This document shows, one piece after another, positions 14,933-23,272 of a DNA stretch of 32,996 bases. Below the pieces are notes generated by a model. It did not search any database. It saw only the letters and a program-made list of their open reading frames with translations, and was not told the origin of the DNA. Position 1 is the first letter of the stretch. Each line of letters opens with the position of its first letter. Source of the stretch: an uncultured Lachnospiraceae bacterium (GTDB lineage Bacteria > Bacillota > Clostridia > Lachnospirales > Lachnospiraceae); contig OMZJ01000029.1 in the NCBI GenBank assembly GCA_900315495.1, positions 1 through 32,996 of the forward strand. Reading direction: 5' to 3'. Position numbers and translations under genes: made by a program.

Positions 14933-16077
14933 TTCGTTTCCTCCTCTGCGCCTGAGCTCATGGACTCAAGCATGGCTTTCTTATACTCTCCGAAGCATCC
15001 GGCGTCAAGACTTTCGCGGATTCCTTCCATCAGATGATTGTAGAAATACAGGTTGTGGAGCACGCACAGCCGCATGCCGAGCATTTCCTTCGCCTTGAGG
15101 AGATGGTGAATATAGGCCCTGCTGTAGTCCCGGCAGGCGGGGCACTGGCATCCCTCCTCGATCGGCCGCATGTCCTCGGTATACTTCGCGTTGAACAGAT
15201 TCAGCTTCCCGAACCTTGTATAGACATGTCCGTGGCGCCCGTTCCGGGACGGATACACGCAGTCGAAGAAGTCGATTCCGCGCTCCACGCCCTCGAGAAT
15301 GTTCGCCGGCGTTCCGACACCCATCAGATAAGTCGGCTTGTTCTGCGGCAGATGCGGTACCGTCACATCAAGAATGTGGTACATCTGCTCCGCGGTCTCC
15401 CCGACCGCCAGGCCTCCCACCGCATATCCGTCCAGATCCATGGCGGCAATTTCGTCGGCCTGCCGGATCCGGATGTCCTCATAAATGCCGCCCTGGTTGA
15501 TGCCGAAGAGCAGCTGGTGCGGATTAACCGTGTCCGGCAGCGCATTCAGCCGCGCCATCTCAGTCTTGCAGCGGGCCAGCCACCGGGTGGTGCGCGCCAC
15601 GCTCTGCTCGATGTAGGACCGCTCGGCGACGGACGAGGGACACTCGTCAAAGGCCATGGCGATGGTGGAGCCCAGATTGGACTGAATCTGCATGCTCTCC
15701 TCCGGCCCCATGAAAATGACATGTCCGTCGATATGGGAGTGGAAGGTGACCCCCTCCTCCCGGATCCGCCGCATGTCGGCCAGGGAGAACACCTGAAAGC
15801 CGCCGGAGTCCGTCAGGATCGGGCGGTCCCAGTTGGTGAAGCGGTGCAGGCCGCCGAGCCTGCGGATCGTCTCATCCCCGGTGCGCACATGCAGATGGTA
15901 GGTATTGCACAGCATCACCTGGGTGCCGATGCCCCGCAGATCCCGGGTGGAGACAGCGCCCTTGATGGCAGCCACCGTTCCGACATTCATGAATACCGGC
16001 GTTTCGATGACCCCGTGCACGGTTGTGACCCGGGCGCGCTTGGCGCGGCCCTCTGTTTTCAGCAGTTCATATTTCAA
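14929..16077 (-). CDS. tgt: Queuine/preQ1 tRNA-guanine transglycosylase
   Basis: A 382-residue enzyme that swaps guanine-34 for preQ1 in GUN-anticodon tRNAs, in the queuosine pathway. Landmarks: ILTDSGGFQVFSL with Asp90, substrate-pocket GGLAVGE (221-227), nucleophile Asp272 in DCVYPSRNGRHGH, and zinc ligands C310, C312, C315 and H341. The TIM-barrel length is standard. Start is TTG: the frame gives KYELLKTEGRAKRAR, matching the conserved N-terminus, with AGGA 7 nt before; the nearby ATG is out of frame. It overlaps yajC by 4 nt. A 115-bp hairpin-rich spacer separates it from secDF upstream. Confidence 0.97.
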   Translation of the reverse strand: MKYELLKTEGRAKRARVTTVHGVIETPVFMNVGTVAAIKGAVSTRDLRGIGTQVMLCNTYHLHVRTGDETIRRLGGLHRFTNWDRPILTDSGGFQVFSLADMRRIREEGVTFHSHIDGHVIFMGPEESMQIQSNLGSTIAMAFDECPSSVAERSYIEQSVARTTRWLARCKTEMARLNALPDTVNPHQLLFGINQGGIYEDIRIRQADEIAAMDLDGYAVGGLAVGETAEQMYHILDVTVPHLPQNKPTYLMGVGTPANILEGVERGIDFFDCVYPSRNGRHGHVYTRFGKLNLFNAKYTEDMRPIEEGCQCPACRDYSRAYIHHLLKAKEMLGMRLCVLHNLYFYNHLMEGIRESLDAGCFGEYKKAMLESMSSGAEEETK

Positions 16078-16103
16078 TCCGGATTCCTGCTTTCCATTGG
16101 TCT

Positions 16104-16169
16104 CCCGCCTGCTGCGGCGGGATTATTTCCGCCGTACCGGCGGCACGCGGCGGCCGGTGAGGCCGCCGC
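16104..16169 (-). other. three consecutive stem-loops between secDF and tgt
   Basis: Perfect hairpins occupy most of the spacer: CCCGCC/GGCGGG (16104-16121), CCGCCG/CGGCGG with a 3-nt loop (16129-16143), and GCGGCGGCC/GGCCGCCGC with a 5-nt loop (16147-16169). None has a U-run on the minus strand. They could reduce read-through or stabilise the secDF mRNA end. Confidence 0.6.
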
Positions 16170-16192
16170 TGCTTTCGATTGTTTCTTCGAAA

Positions 16193-18385
16193 TTACTTTT
16201 TCCCTGCGTGCGCCTTCCTCTTTGCCGCGCGGTCATCCAGGAAATTCTGGAAATCATACCACAGGCAGCCTGCGATGCAGACGGAAGAATAGCAGCCGCA
16301 GATGATGCCGACGATCAGCGGCAGTGCAAACTCGCGGATGGAGGTCACGCCCAGGATATAGAGCACCACCACCATGATCAGCGTTGTCAGCGAGGTGTTG
16401 ATGCTTCGCGTCAGCGTCTGGCTGATGGACAAATTGACGATCTGCACGCTGTTCATGTCGCCCTTGTGGAGCTTCCTGTTCTCGCGGATCCGGTCGAAGA
16501 TGACAATCGTCGCGTTGATCGAATATCCGACGATGGTCAGCATGCAGGCGATAAAGGTATTCCCCACGGTCCAGCGGAACACCGCGTAGAACGCGAGAAG
16601 CACCAGCACGTCATGGATCAGCGGAAGCACCGACGTGAAGCCGAACGAGAAGTTGCGGAACCGGATCGTGACATACAGCAGCATGAAGATGGCCGCAACG
16701 ATGACGGCAATGATGGCGGAGCGCTGCATCTCGGAAGAAACGGTTGCGCTGATGTTCTCGGTCGTGATCTTGGATTCGTCCGCGCCGAACTGGTCGGCCA
16801 GGCTGCTGTACAGCTTGTCTCTCTGATCCAGTGTCAGTGTCTTGGTGCGGATGATGATCTCATTGCTGTTCTGCACCGGTGTGATCTGCACATCCGTGTC
16901 CCCGATCGCATCGACGACCACCGGCTGCACCTGATCATTCAGCTCCTCTACCGTATACTGCTTGTCCAGCACCACGCTTGTGGAAGCACCGCCGACAAAG
17001 TCCAGGCTGTAGTTGAGAGCATAGCCGCTGACGCTGTGGATCACCATGGAAAGGATGCCGATCAGGATCACCGCAGAGGAAGCGATATAGCAGATCTTCC
17101 GCCTGCTGATGAAGTCGATGACCTTGACATCTGTCACCTTGCCGTAGAGTTTCTCATTCTCCGCGCCCAGCGCGACGATGGCGCGCATCAGGGAGCGGAC
17201 CACCACCAGCGCCGTGAACATGGAAACCACGATGCCCAGTGCCAGCGTCTCCGCGAAGCCCTTGACGGTTCCGGAGCCGAGGAAGAACAGAACGGCCGCC
17301 GCAATCAGCGTCGTGACGTTGCCGTCCAGGATGGCGGAGAAGGCCTTGGCAAATCCAGCCTCAATGGCCGCGCGGACAGACTTCCCCTGTCCGATCTCCT
17401 CGCGGATTCGCGCGAAGATAATACAGTTTGCGTCGACGGCCATGCCGATGCCCAGGATGATACCGGCGATGCCCGGCAGGGTCAGGGTGATTTCTTCCTT
17501 GAACGTACTGATCAGCACAATGACCAGCACCGTGTACATCAGCAGGGCAAAGGATGCCACTGCACCCGGAAGGCGGTAGTAGGCGATCATGAAGATGAAG
17601 ATGATGATCAGACCGATGATGCCGGCCAGAAGGCTGGTGCGGACCGCGTTCTGTCCGAGTCTCGCGCCGACCACCTCGGAACGGATCTCCTCCAGTTCCA
17701 CCGGAAGTGCACCGATACGGATGTTGGACGCCAGCGTGGAAGCGGAATCGTAGCTGTCCATTCCGGTGATCTCGCAGGTTTCGGAATCAATGTGCGACCG
17801 CACCGTCGGCGCGCTGATCACTGAGCCGTCATAGACAATATAGATCGGATCATGGTTCGTGACGAGCTTTTCGGTGGCGTCCGAGAATTTCTTGCGGCCG
17901 TCCGCGCTGAGCGTCAGCTCCACGACATACTCTCTCGCGTTCGTCGTCTGTTTTGCGGTGACTCTGGGCTGCGCATCCACCACATCCGAACCGGTGATGA
18001 CCGTCGTGCCCTCGGGATCCGAGGAATCCGTACAGAAAATCAGCGTGCCGGGCTTGCCCAGCTCCTCCAGGATCTGGTTGGCGTCCGTCGCACCGGGGAT
18101 CTCTACCGTGATGCGGTTACTTCCCTCGGTATATACATTGGCCTCGGTGGACTGATCCTGAGCGCGCTGCGCCAGCTTGTTTCTCGCGTCCTCGAGTTCC
18201 TGTGATGTCACATCTTCCACCGTCTGGTAGGTGATGCTGACACCTCCGCGCAGATCCAGTCCGAGCGTGATGTCATTCATGCTCCCCGAACCGTCGCTGC
18301 CCAGCCCGAAAATCGCTGTATAGCCGATAAAGACCAGCAGCGCGAGCCAGGCGATCAACCGTGCAATTGCACCCTTCCTGCTCAT
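16193..18385 (-). CDS. secDF: Protein translocase subunit SecDF (fused SecD and SecF)
   Basis: A 730-residue RND-type membrane protein using the proton gradient to pull exported proteins from SecYEG. SecD half (1 to about 420): first helix about 9-26, DITLGLDLRGGVSITY signature, a periplasmic-type P1 domain, then helices with GIAGIILGIGMAVDANCIIFARIREE. SecF half: the helix near ICYIASSAVILIGILSM, LNYSLDFVGGAST signature, and VGYSINATIVIFDRIREN near the C-terminus. About 12 membrane helices in total. Fused SecDF is common in Firmicutes. Ribosome site AGAGGAG precedes the ATG. It is upstream of tgt-yajC here, whereas the textbook order is tgt-yajC-secD-secF. Confidence 0.96.
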   Translation of the reverse strand: MSRKGAIARLIAWLALLVFIGYTAIFGLGSDGSGSMNDITLGLDLRGGVSITYQTVEDVTSQELEDARNKLAQRAQDQSTEANVYTEGSNRITVEIPGATDANQILEELGKPGTLIFCTDSSDPEGTTVITGSDVVDAQPRVTAKQTTNAREYVVELTLSADGRKKFSDATEKLVTNHDPIYIVYDGSVISAPTVRSHIDSETCEITGMDSYDSASTLASNIRIGALPVELEEIRSEVVGARLGQNAVRTSLLAGIIGLIIIFIFMIAYYRLPGAVASFALLMYTVLVIVLISTFKEEITLTLPGIAGIILGIGMAVDANCIIFARIREEIGQGKSVRAAIEAGFAKAFSAILDGNVTTLIAAAVLFFLGSGTVKGFAETLALGIVVSMFTALVVVRSLMRAIVALGAENEKLYGKVTDVKVIDFISRRKICYIASSAVILIGILSMVIHSVSGYALNYSLDFVGGASTSVVLDKQYTVEELNDQVQPVVVDAIGDTDVQITPVQNSNEIIIRTKTLTLDQRDKLYSSLADQFGADESKITTENISATVSSEMQRSAIIAVIVAAIFMLLYVTIRFRNFSFGFTSVLPLIHDVLVLLAFYAVFRWTVGNTFIACMLTIVGYSINATIVIFDRIRENRKLHKGDMNSVQIVNLSISQTLTRSINTSLTTLIMVVVLYILGVTSIREFALPLIVGIICGCYSSVCIAGCLWYDFQNFLDDRAAKRKAHAGKK

Positions 18386-18476
18386 TGCTTTGTTCTCCTC
18401 TTGTTCTAATATTTATGCCAGCGGCCGGGGTGCCGGAAAATTCCGGAATTCCGTCCGTTAACTTCTCTTCCCGCCT

Positions 18477-19766
18477 TTACTCCCGGCCGTCGGAGTCTCT
18501 GCCCGGCTCCTCCTTCTTTTCCGGAAGGACGATGCGGACCTGGTCCACCCGTTTTTTGTCCATGCGCTCCACCTGATAGACCACGCCGTTTTCCTCCGCC
18601 TTCTCGCCCGCAGAGGGCAGATGGTCCAGCAGGCCGACGACGTATCCGCCGATGGTGTCATAGTCCTCGGATTCCAGCGACAAGCCTAGCTTTTCGTTCA
18701 CATCCGCCAGGTTGACCGATCCCAGGACCAGGTACTCCCGGTCGGAGACCTTCTCAAAATCCGCCGGTTCATCCGCGTCATACTCGTCGCGGATGTCTCC
18801 GACGATCTCCTCGAGAAGATCTTCCAGCGTAACCAGGCCGGCCGTGTTTCCGTACTCATCCAGGACGATTGCCAGGCTGGCGTTGGCCGCCCGCATCTCG
18901 GAGAGAAGCTCCGCGGTCGCCTTGTTCTCATAGGTAAAGAACGGCTTGCGCAGGTAGCTGCGGATGGAAAAGGGATCCCCCTCATGGTACAGGAGGATGT
19001 CCTTCATGTTCAGGATTCCGATGACGTCGGCATTCCTGCCCTCGGTGACGGGCATCCGCGTGAACATGTTCTCCCGGAAGAGTTCCATCAACTGAGCGTA
19101 GGTTGCGTCCGCGTCCACCATGACCATGTCAATGCGGGGAACCATGATGTCCTTTGCCCTGGAATCGCCGAAATCCACCACGTTGTTGATCATGGTGCGC
19201 TCATCCTTTTCGATGACGCCCTCCTCATGGCTCACATCCACAATGGTGCGCAGCTCTTCCTCGGTGATGCTGTCCTTCTTCCCGTTCGGATCAATGCCGA
19301 TGGCCTTCAGGAGCCCTCTGGTCATGTGATTGACCACAAAAATCACCGGGGTAAACACTTTCATCAGCACCGCAATCACATCGCAGAAGGCGAGCGCCAT
19401 GCTGTCGGCGTGAATGGATGCCGCATCCTTGGGGGCAATTTCTCCGAAGATCAGAATGACGAAGGTGAGGATGCCGGTGGAGATGCCGACGGCCTGGCTG
19501 CCGAAGACATCGGTGGCAAAGACTGTCGCGATGGAGGAAGCGGACAGGTTGACGATGTTATTGCCAATGAGAATGGTGGACAGCATCTTCGGCCCGTTGT
19601 CGAGCACTTTCAGCAGCCTTGCAGCGCGCTTGTCGCCCGCGTCGGCCATGGAACGGATCCGAATCCTGCTGCAGACAGTCATCGCCGTTTCGGCGGACGA
19701 GAAAAATCCGGAAAGCAGGATCAGTATGATCAGAACAAACAATCGCGCGGCGTCTCCGACGTCCAA
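18477..19766 (-). CDS. CNNM/CorC-family membrane protein with CBS pair (HlyC/CorC type)
   Basis: A 429-residue inner-membrane protein, probably for Mg2+ (or related cation) efflux. Residues 1-155 form the CNNM membrane domain: helix at 8-24, the motif GFFSSAETAM (20-29), and ILIFGEIAPKDAA (104-116), where most family members have a form of GE..PK. Two CBS domains follow (about 205-262 and 270-328; DIMVPRIDMVMVD, VLDEYGNTAGLVTLEDLLEE). The C-terminal CorC_HlyC domain is at 340-415. The start must be TTG or later because an in-frame TGA lies two codons upstream; AAGGAG precedes it. A near-perfect promoter is about 85 bp upstream. secDF begins 91 bp downstream and may be co-transcribed. Confidence 0.94.
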   Translation of the reverse strand: MDVGDAARLFVLIILILLSGFFSSAETAMTVCSRIRIRSMADAGDKRAARLLKVLDNGPKMLSTILIGNNIVNLSASSIATVFATDVFGSQAVGISTGILTFVILIFGEIAPKDAASIHADSMALAFCDVIAVLMKVFTPVIFVVNHMTRGLLKAIGIDPNGKKDSITEEELRTIVDVSHEEGVIEKDERTMINNVVDFGDSRAKDIMVPRIDMVMVDADATYAQLMELFRENMFTRMPVTEGRNADVIGILNMKDILLYHEGDPFSIRSYLRKPFFTYENKATAELLSEMRAANASLAIVLDEYGNTAGLVTLEDLLEEIVGDIRDEYDADEPADFEKVSDREYLVLGSVNLADVNEKLGLSLESEDYDTIGGYVVGLLDHLPSAGEKAEENGVVYQVERMDKKRVDQVRIVLPEKKEEPGRDSDGRE

Positions 19767-19851
19767 AAATCACCACTCCTTCGTCGGGAAATCATCCCGG
19801 GTCAAATGAAATCTGCGGCTGTCCCGTGAGTCAAAGCACGCATTTCCATCT

Positions 19852-19880
19852 ATTTTATAGGAAAAGAAAATCACTGTCAA
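19852..19880 (-). promoter_or_regulatory. sigma-A promoter of the CNNM/CBS gene (and probably secDF-tgt-yajC)
   Basis: TTGACA (19875-19880, 6/6), 17-bp spacer, TAAAAT (19852-19857, 5/6) on the minus strand, in a clear AT island. The next genes on this strand lack obvious promoters, so this may drive the export operon. Confidence 0.85.
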
Positions 19881-19900
19881 TAATCGCTTGGGAACCTGCA

Positions 19901-19940
19901 ACGCCGGCGGGGACCGGTACGCACCGGCCCCTGCCGGCGT
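19901..19940 (-). terminator. terminator hairpin after engB
   Basis: ACGCCGGC and GCCGGCGT close an inner stem GGGGCCGGT/ACCGGTCCCC with one bulge and a 4-nt loop. It is about 60 bp past the engB stop and just upstream of the CNNM promoter. The U-tract is poor (TGCAGGTTCC), but the stem is very stable. Confidence 0.6.
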
Positions 19941-19997
19941 CAGCTCTCCGGCAGTCCGCGCAAGGGTCTTCCGTGAAACGAGACTGTCCTGGCTGTA

Positions 19998-20651
19998 TCA
20001 CAGCTCTCCTGCAATCCGAGAGAGGATCTCCTCCCTGCCCTGCTTTGTCAATGCGGAGAAGGGGATCACCGGGTCGCCTTCCTCCAGCATCAGCCCGCGG
20101 CGGATCGCCGCCACCGCTCCCGCCGTCTGGCTCCGCTTGATCTTGTCCAGCTTGGTGGCGATGACGGTCGGTCGGCGGCCGGACGCGCGGATCCAGTCCG
20201 CCATCTGCAGGTCATTGGCCCCCGGCTCGTGCCGGATATCCACGAGAAGAAACACATCCCGGATCTGTGCAGACTGGTTCAGGTAGCGCTCGATCATCTT
20301 TCCCCACTGAATCCGCACACGGTCCGGCACATTCGCGTAGCTGTAGCCGGGCAGATCCACAAAATAGCAGTCGTCATTGACCCGGTAAAAGTTGACCGTC
20401 TGTGTCTTCCCTGGCTGGGCAGAAACCCGCGCCAGTGCCTTCCGGTTGATCAGCGCATTGATCAGGGAGGATTTCCCGACGTTCGACTTGCCCGCGAAGA
20501 CATATTCCGGAAGAAGGTTCTCCGGGAACCGGCTCGTGATCCCGCAGACTGTCTCCAGTTCCACTTTTTTCACCACAAGCGGCGCGGTCTCCGGTGCGCC
20601 CTGGCGGTCTGCGCGCGCCGTCGCCTGCCGGTCTCTCTCAGTGCTCTGCAT
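19998..20651 (-). CDS. yihA: Ribosome biogenesis GTP-binding protein YsxC/EngB
   Basis: A 217-residue GTPase needed for late 50S assembly. P-loop GKSNVGKS (54-61), switch region GKTQTVNFY, G3 DLPGYSYA (99-106), G4 TKLDK (166-170), G5 FSAL near the end. The N-terminal 25 residues are Arg/Ala-rich and longer than usual. Its ATG overlaps the end of lon by 14 nt, so it is translationally coupled as the last gene of the lon transcript; GAGGAAAAAGG precedes it inside lon. A hairpin terminator follows. Confidence 0.95.
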   Translation of the reverse strand: MQSTERDRQATARADRQGAPETAPLVVKKVELETVCGITSRFPENLLPEYVFAGKSNVGKSSLINALINRKALARVSAQPGKTQTVNFYRVNDDCYFVDLPGYSYANVPDRVRIQWGKMIERYLNQSAQIRDVFLLVDIRHEPGANDLQMADWIRASGRRPTVIATKLDKIKRSQTAGAVAAIRRGLMLEEGDPVIPFSALTKQGREEILSRIAGEL

Positions 20652-23148
20652 CCTTTTTCCTCTTCCCTCCGCGGGACTTCCCGCCCTGCTTTTCCGGCCT
20701 GTCTGTCCGGACCAGCGCTGCCTGAAGGACCTGCTCCATCGCGGAGACCGGCCGGATTTCCAGACCGTCTGTCACATCGGCGGGGAATTCCTCCGCATCT
20801 GCCCGGTTGTCCTCCGGAATGAATACTGTTGTCACGCCCGCGGCCTTTGCCGCCAGAAGTTTTTCCTTCAGGCCGCCGATGGCGATCACCCGGCCGCGCA
20901 GCGTCACTTCCCCGGTCATCGCCAGATCCGGCCGCACCGGAATCTGCGCTGCCGCCGAGAGAATGGCCGTGGTCATGGTGACACCGGCACTCGGGCCGTC
21001 CTTCGGCACGGCGCCCTCCGGAATGTGCAGGTGAATGTCATGTTTTTCGAAAAACGACCGGGAGACGCCGTAGGAATCCGCCACAGAGCGCACATAGGAC
21101 AGGGCAATCTGCGCGGATTCCTTCATGACATCGCCCATCTTTCCGGTCAGGACCAGGCTGCCGCGCCCCGGCAGGACCGAAACCTCGATCTCCAGGGTGA
21201 CGCCGCCCGCCTCGGTCCAGGCCAGCCCGCGGACGATGCCGACCTGCGGGCTGGTATGGATGAGTTCGCCGAGATACTTATGCCTGCCGAGGTACTGTGT
21301 CAGGTTCCGGTCTGTAATTTCAATTTTTACCGCAGCACGGCCGGTTTCTGCCAAATCACTGCTTTCTGCATGGTCATCGCCTTCGGCATTTTCATGGCTT
21401 TCCATGTCATGATTTTCTGCCGTGACACTTGCCTCTGCAGGCAGTGCGGCTGTTTTCTCCGACGCTTCGACCGCTTCCAGCGCAGCCTTCCGGCAGATTG
21501 TCTCGATGCACCGCTCGAGTCCGCGGACGCCGGCCTCCCGCGTATAGAACCGCACGATATCCCGGACGGCGGATTCCCCGATGGAGATCTGGTCCGCCGA
21601 AAGGCCCGCTGCCGCAATCTGCTTCGGAACCAGATAGCGGAGGCCGATCTGGATTTTCTCCGGCTCCGTGTACCCGCCGATCTCGATGACTTCCATCCGG
21701 TCCAGAAGCGGCCGGGGAATTGTCTGCAGCGTATTGGCCGTGGCGATGAAGAGAACCTCCGAGAGATCCAGCGGCACCTCCAGGTAGTGATCCATGAAGT
21801 TCCTGTTCTGCTCCCGGTCGAGCACCTCGAGGAGTGCCGAAGCCGTGTCCCCGTGCAGGGAATCGCTTCCCACCTTGTCCAGCTCGTCCAGAAGAATCAA
21901 GGGATTTTTGACGCCGGCCCTGCGGATGGCCGCGGCGATTCTGCCCGGCATGGCGCCGACATAAGTGCGGCGGTGGCCGCGGATCTCGGCCTCATCGTGA
22001 ACGCCGCCCAGACTCATCCGGACATACTTCCGGTTCAATGCCCGGGCAACCGACTTTGCGATGGAAGTCTTGCCGGTTCCGGGCGGCCCGACCAGAAGCA
22101 GCACCTGACCGCCGCTGTTTCCGGCGAGCTTGCGCACGGCGAGAAACTGCAGCACCTGCTCCTTGACCTCCTTCAGCCCGTAGTGGTCCTGGTCCAGGAT
22201 TTCCCTGGCCCCGGCGATAGAGAGTTTCTCCTCGGTCCGCTTTTCCCAGGGCATATCCAGAAGCGTCTCGATGTAATTCTGCAGGACGCTCACCTCAGGG
22301 CCGGCAAAGTTCATCGCGCGCAGCTTCCGGATCTGCCGTTCCAGGACATCGTGCACCTCCGCCGGCGCCTCCAGCGCCTTTGCCATCTTTTCGTACCGGT
22401 CCGCATCCGCCTCGGCATCCTCGCCCAGTTCTCCGCGGATCACCTTCATCTGCTCCCGGAGTATGTACTCTTTCTGGTTTTCGTCCAGATTGTGGCGAAC
22501 CTTTTCCTGATATTCGCGGCGGATCTTCTCCACATCCGCCTCCCGCGTCAGATATTCGATCAGGAAGCGATAGCGGTCATTTTCATCGGAACAGACTGCC
22601 AGGTAATCCTGCCGCGCCTGCCAGGACATCGGAAGCCTGGCCGCAACGCCCGCGGAAAACAGGTCAAAATCGGCTGTGTGCTCCGCAAAAAAGCGCAGGG
22701 CATCCCCCATGCCGGGCGGCATCTCGTCCGCCACACACTGCACCTCCGGCAGCAGGACGCGCCGCATTGCCTCACGGGTATCCTCATCCGCCCGCACCTG
22801 CGGAATTTCCCGGATCACCGACATCAGCCGCGGCACGTATTCCTCCACGGAGATCAGTTCGGCGGCGCGCAGTCCCGTGACTTCCGCGATGGCCGCGCTT
22901 TTTTCGCGCTGATCCGTCACCCGGCGAACGATCGCTGTCACACCAATCCGGAACAGATCCTCCTCCGCGGGATTTTCCATGCTCCCGTCCTTCTGCGCGA
23001 CCAGAAAGACCTCTCCCTTCTGTTTCTCCGCCATCCGGGCTGTGGCAACCGCCATGGGGTTCGTCAGCCGGACCGCTGTCCTCATATCCGGAAGCACCGC
23101 CGCATCCGACAGCACTACGGTCAGTATTTTTCTCTGTGTCTCTGCCAC
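20638..23148 (-). CDS. lon: ATP-dependent protease Lon (LonA)
   Basis: An 836-residue (GTG start) cytoplasmic AAA+ protease. N-terminal substrate domain about 6-200, helical region to about 310, Walker A GPPGTGKT (354-361), Walker B ILLDELDK (418-425), protease domain about 606-800 with Ser720 (PKDGPSAG) and Lys763 (GGLKEK) as the catalytic dyad. About 44 acidic, Ala/Glu/His-rich residues (562-605) are inserted before the protease domain, and the C-terminus is Lys/Arg-rich. GTG fits family N-termini and has AGGGAG. An in-frame ATG at 23232 with GGAGGG would add 28 residues (MPLAGTAAGDPGG...) and span the terminator hairpin at 23170-23207. engB overlaps its end. Confidence 0.96.
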   Translation of the reverse strand: MAETQRKILTVVLSDAAVLPDMRTAVRLTNPMAVATARMAEKQKGEVFLVAQKDGSMENPAEEDLFRIGVTAIVRRVTDQREKSAAIAEVTGLRAAELISVEEYVPRLMSVIREIPQVRADEDTREAMRRVLLPEVQCVADEMPPGMGDALRFFAEHTADFDLFSAGVAARLPMSWQARQDYLAVCSDENDRYRFLIEYLTREADVEKIRREYQEKVRHNLDENQKEYILREQMKVIRGELGEDAEADADRYEKMAKALEAPAEVHDVLERQIRKLRAMNFAGPEVSVLQNYIETLLDMPWEKRTEEKLSIAGAREILDQDHYGLKEVKEQVLQFLAVRKLAGNSGGQVLLLVGPPGTGKTSIAKSVARALNRKYVRMSLGGVHDEAEIRGHRRTYVGAMPGRIAAAIRRAGVKNPLILLDELDKVGSDSLHGDTASALLEVLDREQNRNFMDHYLEVPLDLSEVLFIATANTLQTIPRPLLDRMEVIEIGGYTEPEKIQIGLRYLVPKQIAAAGLSADQISIGESAVRDIVRFYTREAGVRGLERCIETICRKAALEAVEASEKTAALPAEASVTAENHDMESHENAEGDDHAESSDLAETGRAAVKIEITDRNLTQYLGRHKYLGELIHTSPQVGIVRGLAWTEAGGVTLEIEVSVLPGRGSLVLTGKMGDVMKESAQIALSYVRSVADSYGVSRSFFEKHDIHLHIPEGAVPKDGPSAGVTMTTAILSAAAQIPVRPDLAMTGEVTLRGRVIAIGGLKEKLLAAKAAGVTTVFIPEDNRADAEEFPADVTDGLEIRPVSAMEQVLQAALVRTDRPEKQGGKSRGGKRKKDAEH

Positions 23149-23169
23149 TGTCTCTCCCTGTTTCCTTTG

Positions 23170-23207
23170 AAAAAGAGATCCGGGCGAAATGAATCCGCCC
23201 GGATCTC
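23170..23207 (-). terminator. intrinsic terminator between clpX and lon
   Basis: On the minus strand GAGATCCGGGCG pairs with CGCCCGGATCTC (12 bp, 9-nt loop) and is followed directly by five U. It lies about 65 bp after the clpX stop and only 21 bp before the lon GTG, leaving no room for a promoter between. It may also be translated if lon starts at 23232. Confidence 0.85.
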
Positions 23208-23272
23208 CCGCTGCCGTCCCGGCCAGGGGCATCTCTCCCTCCGCGGGCCGGCGTCCACTGACTGACTGCGCT

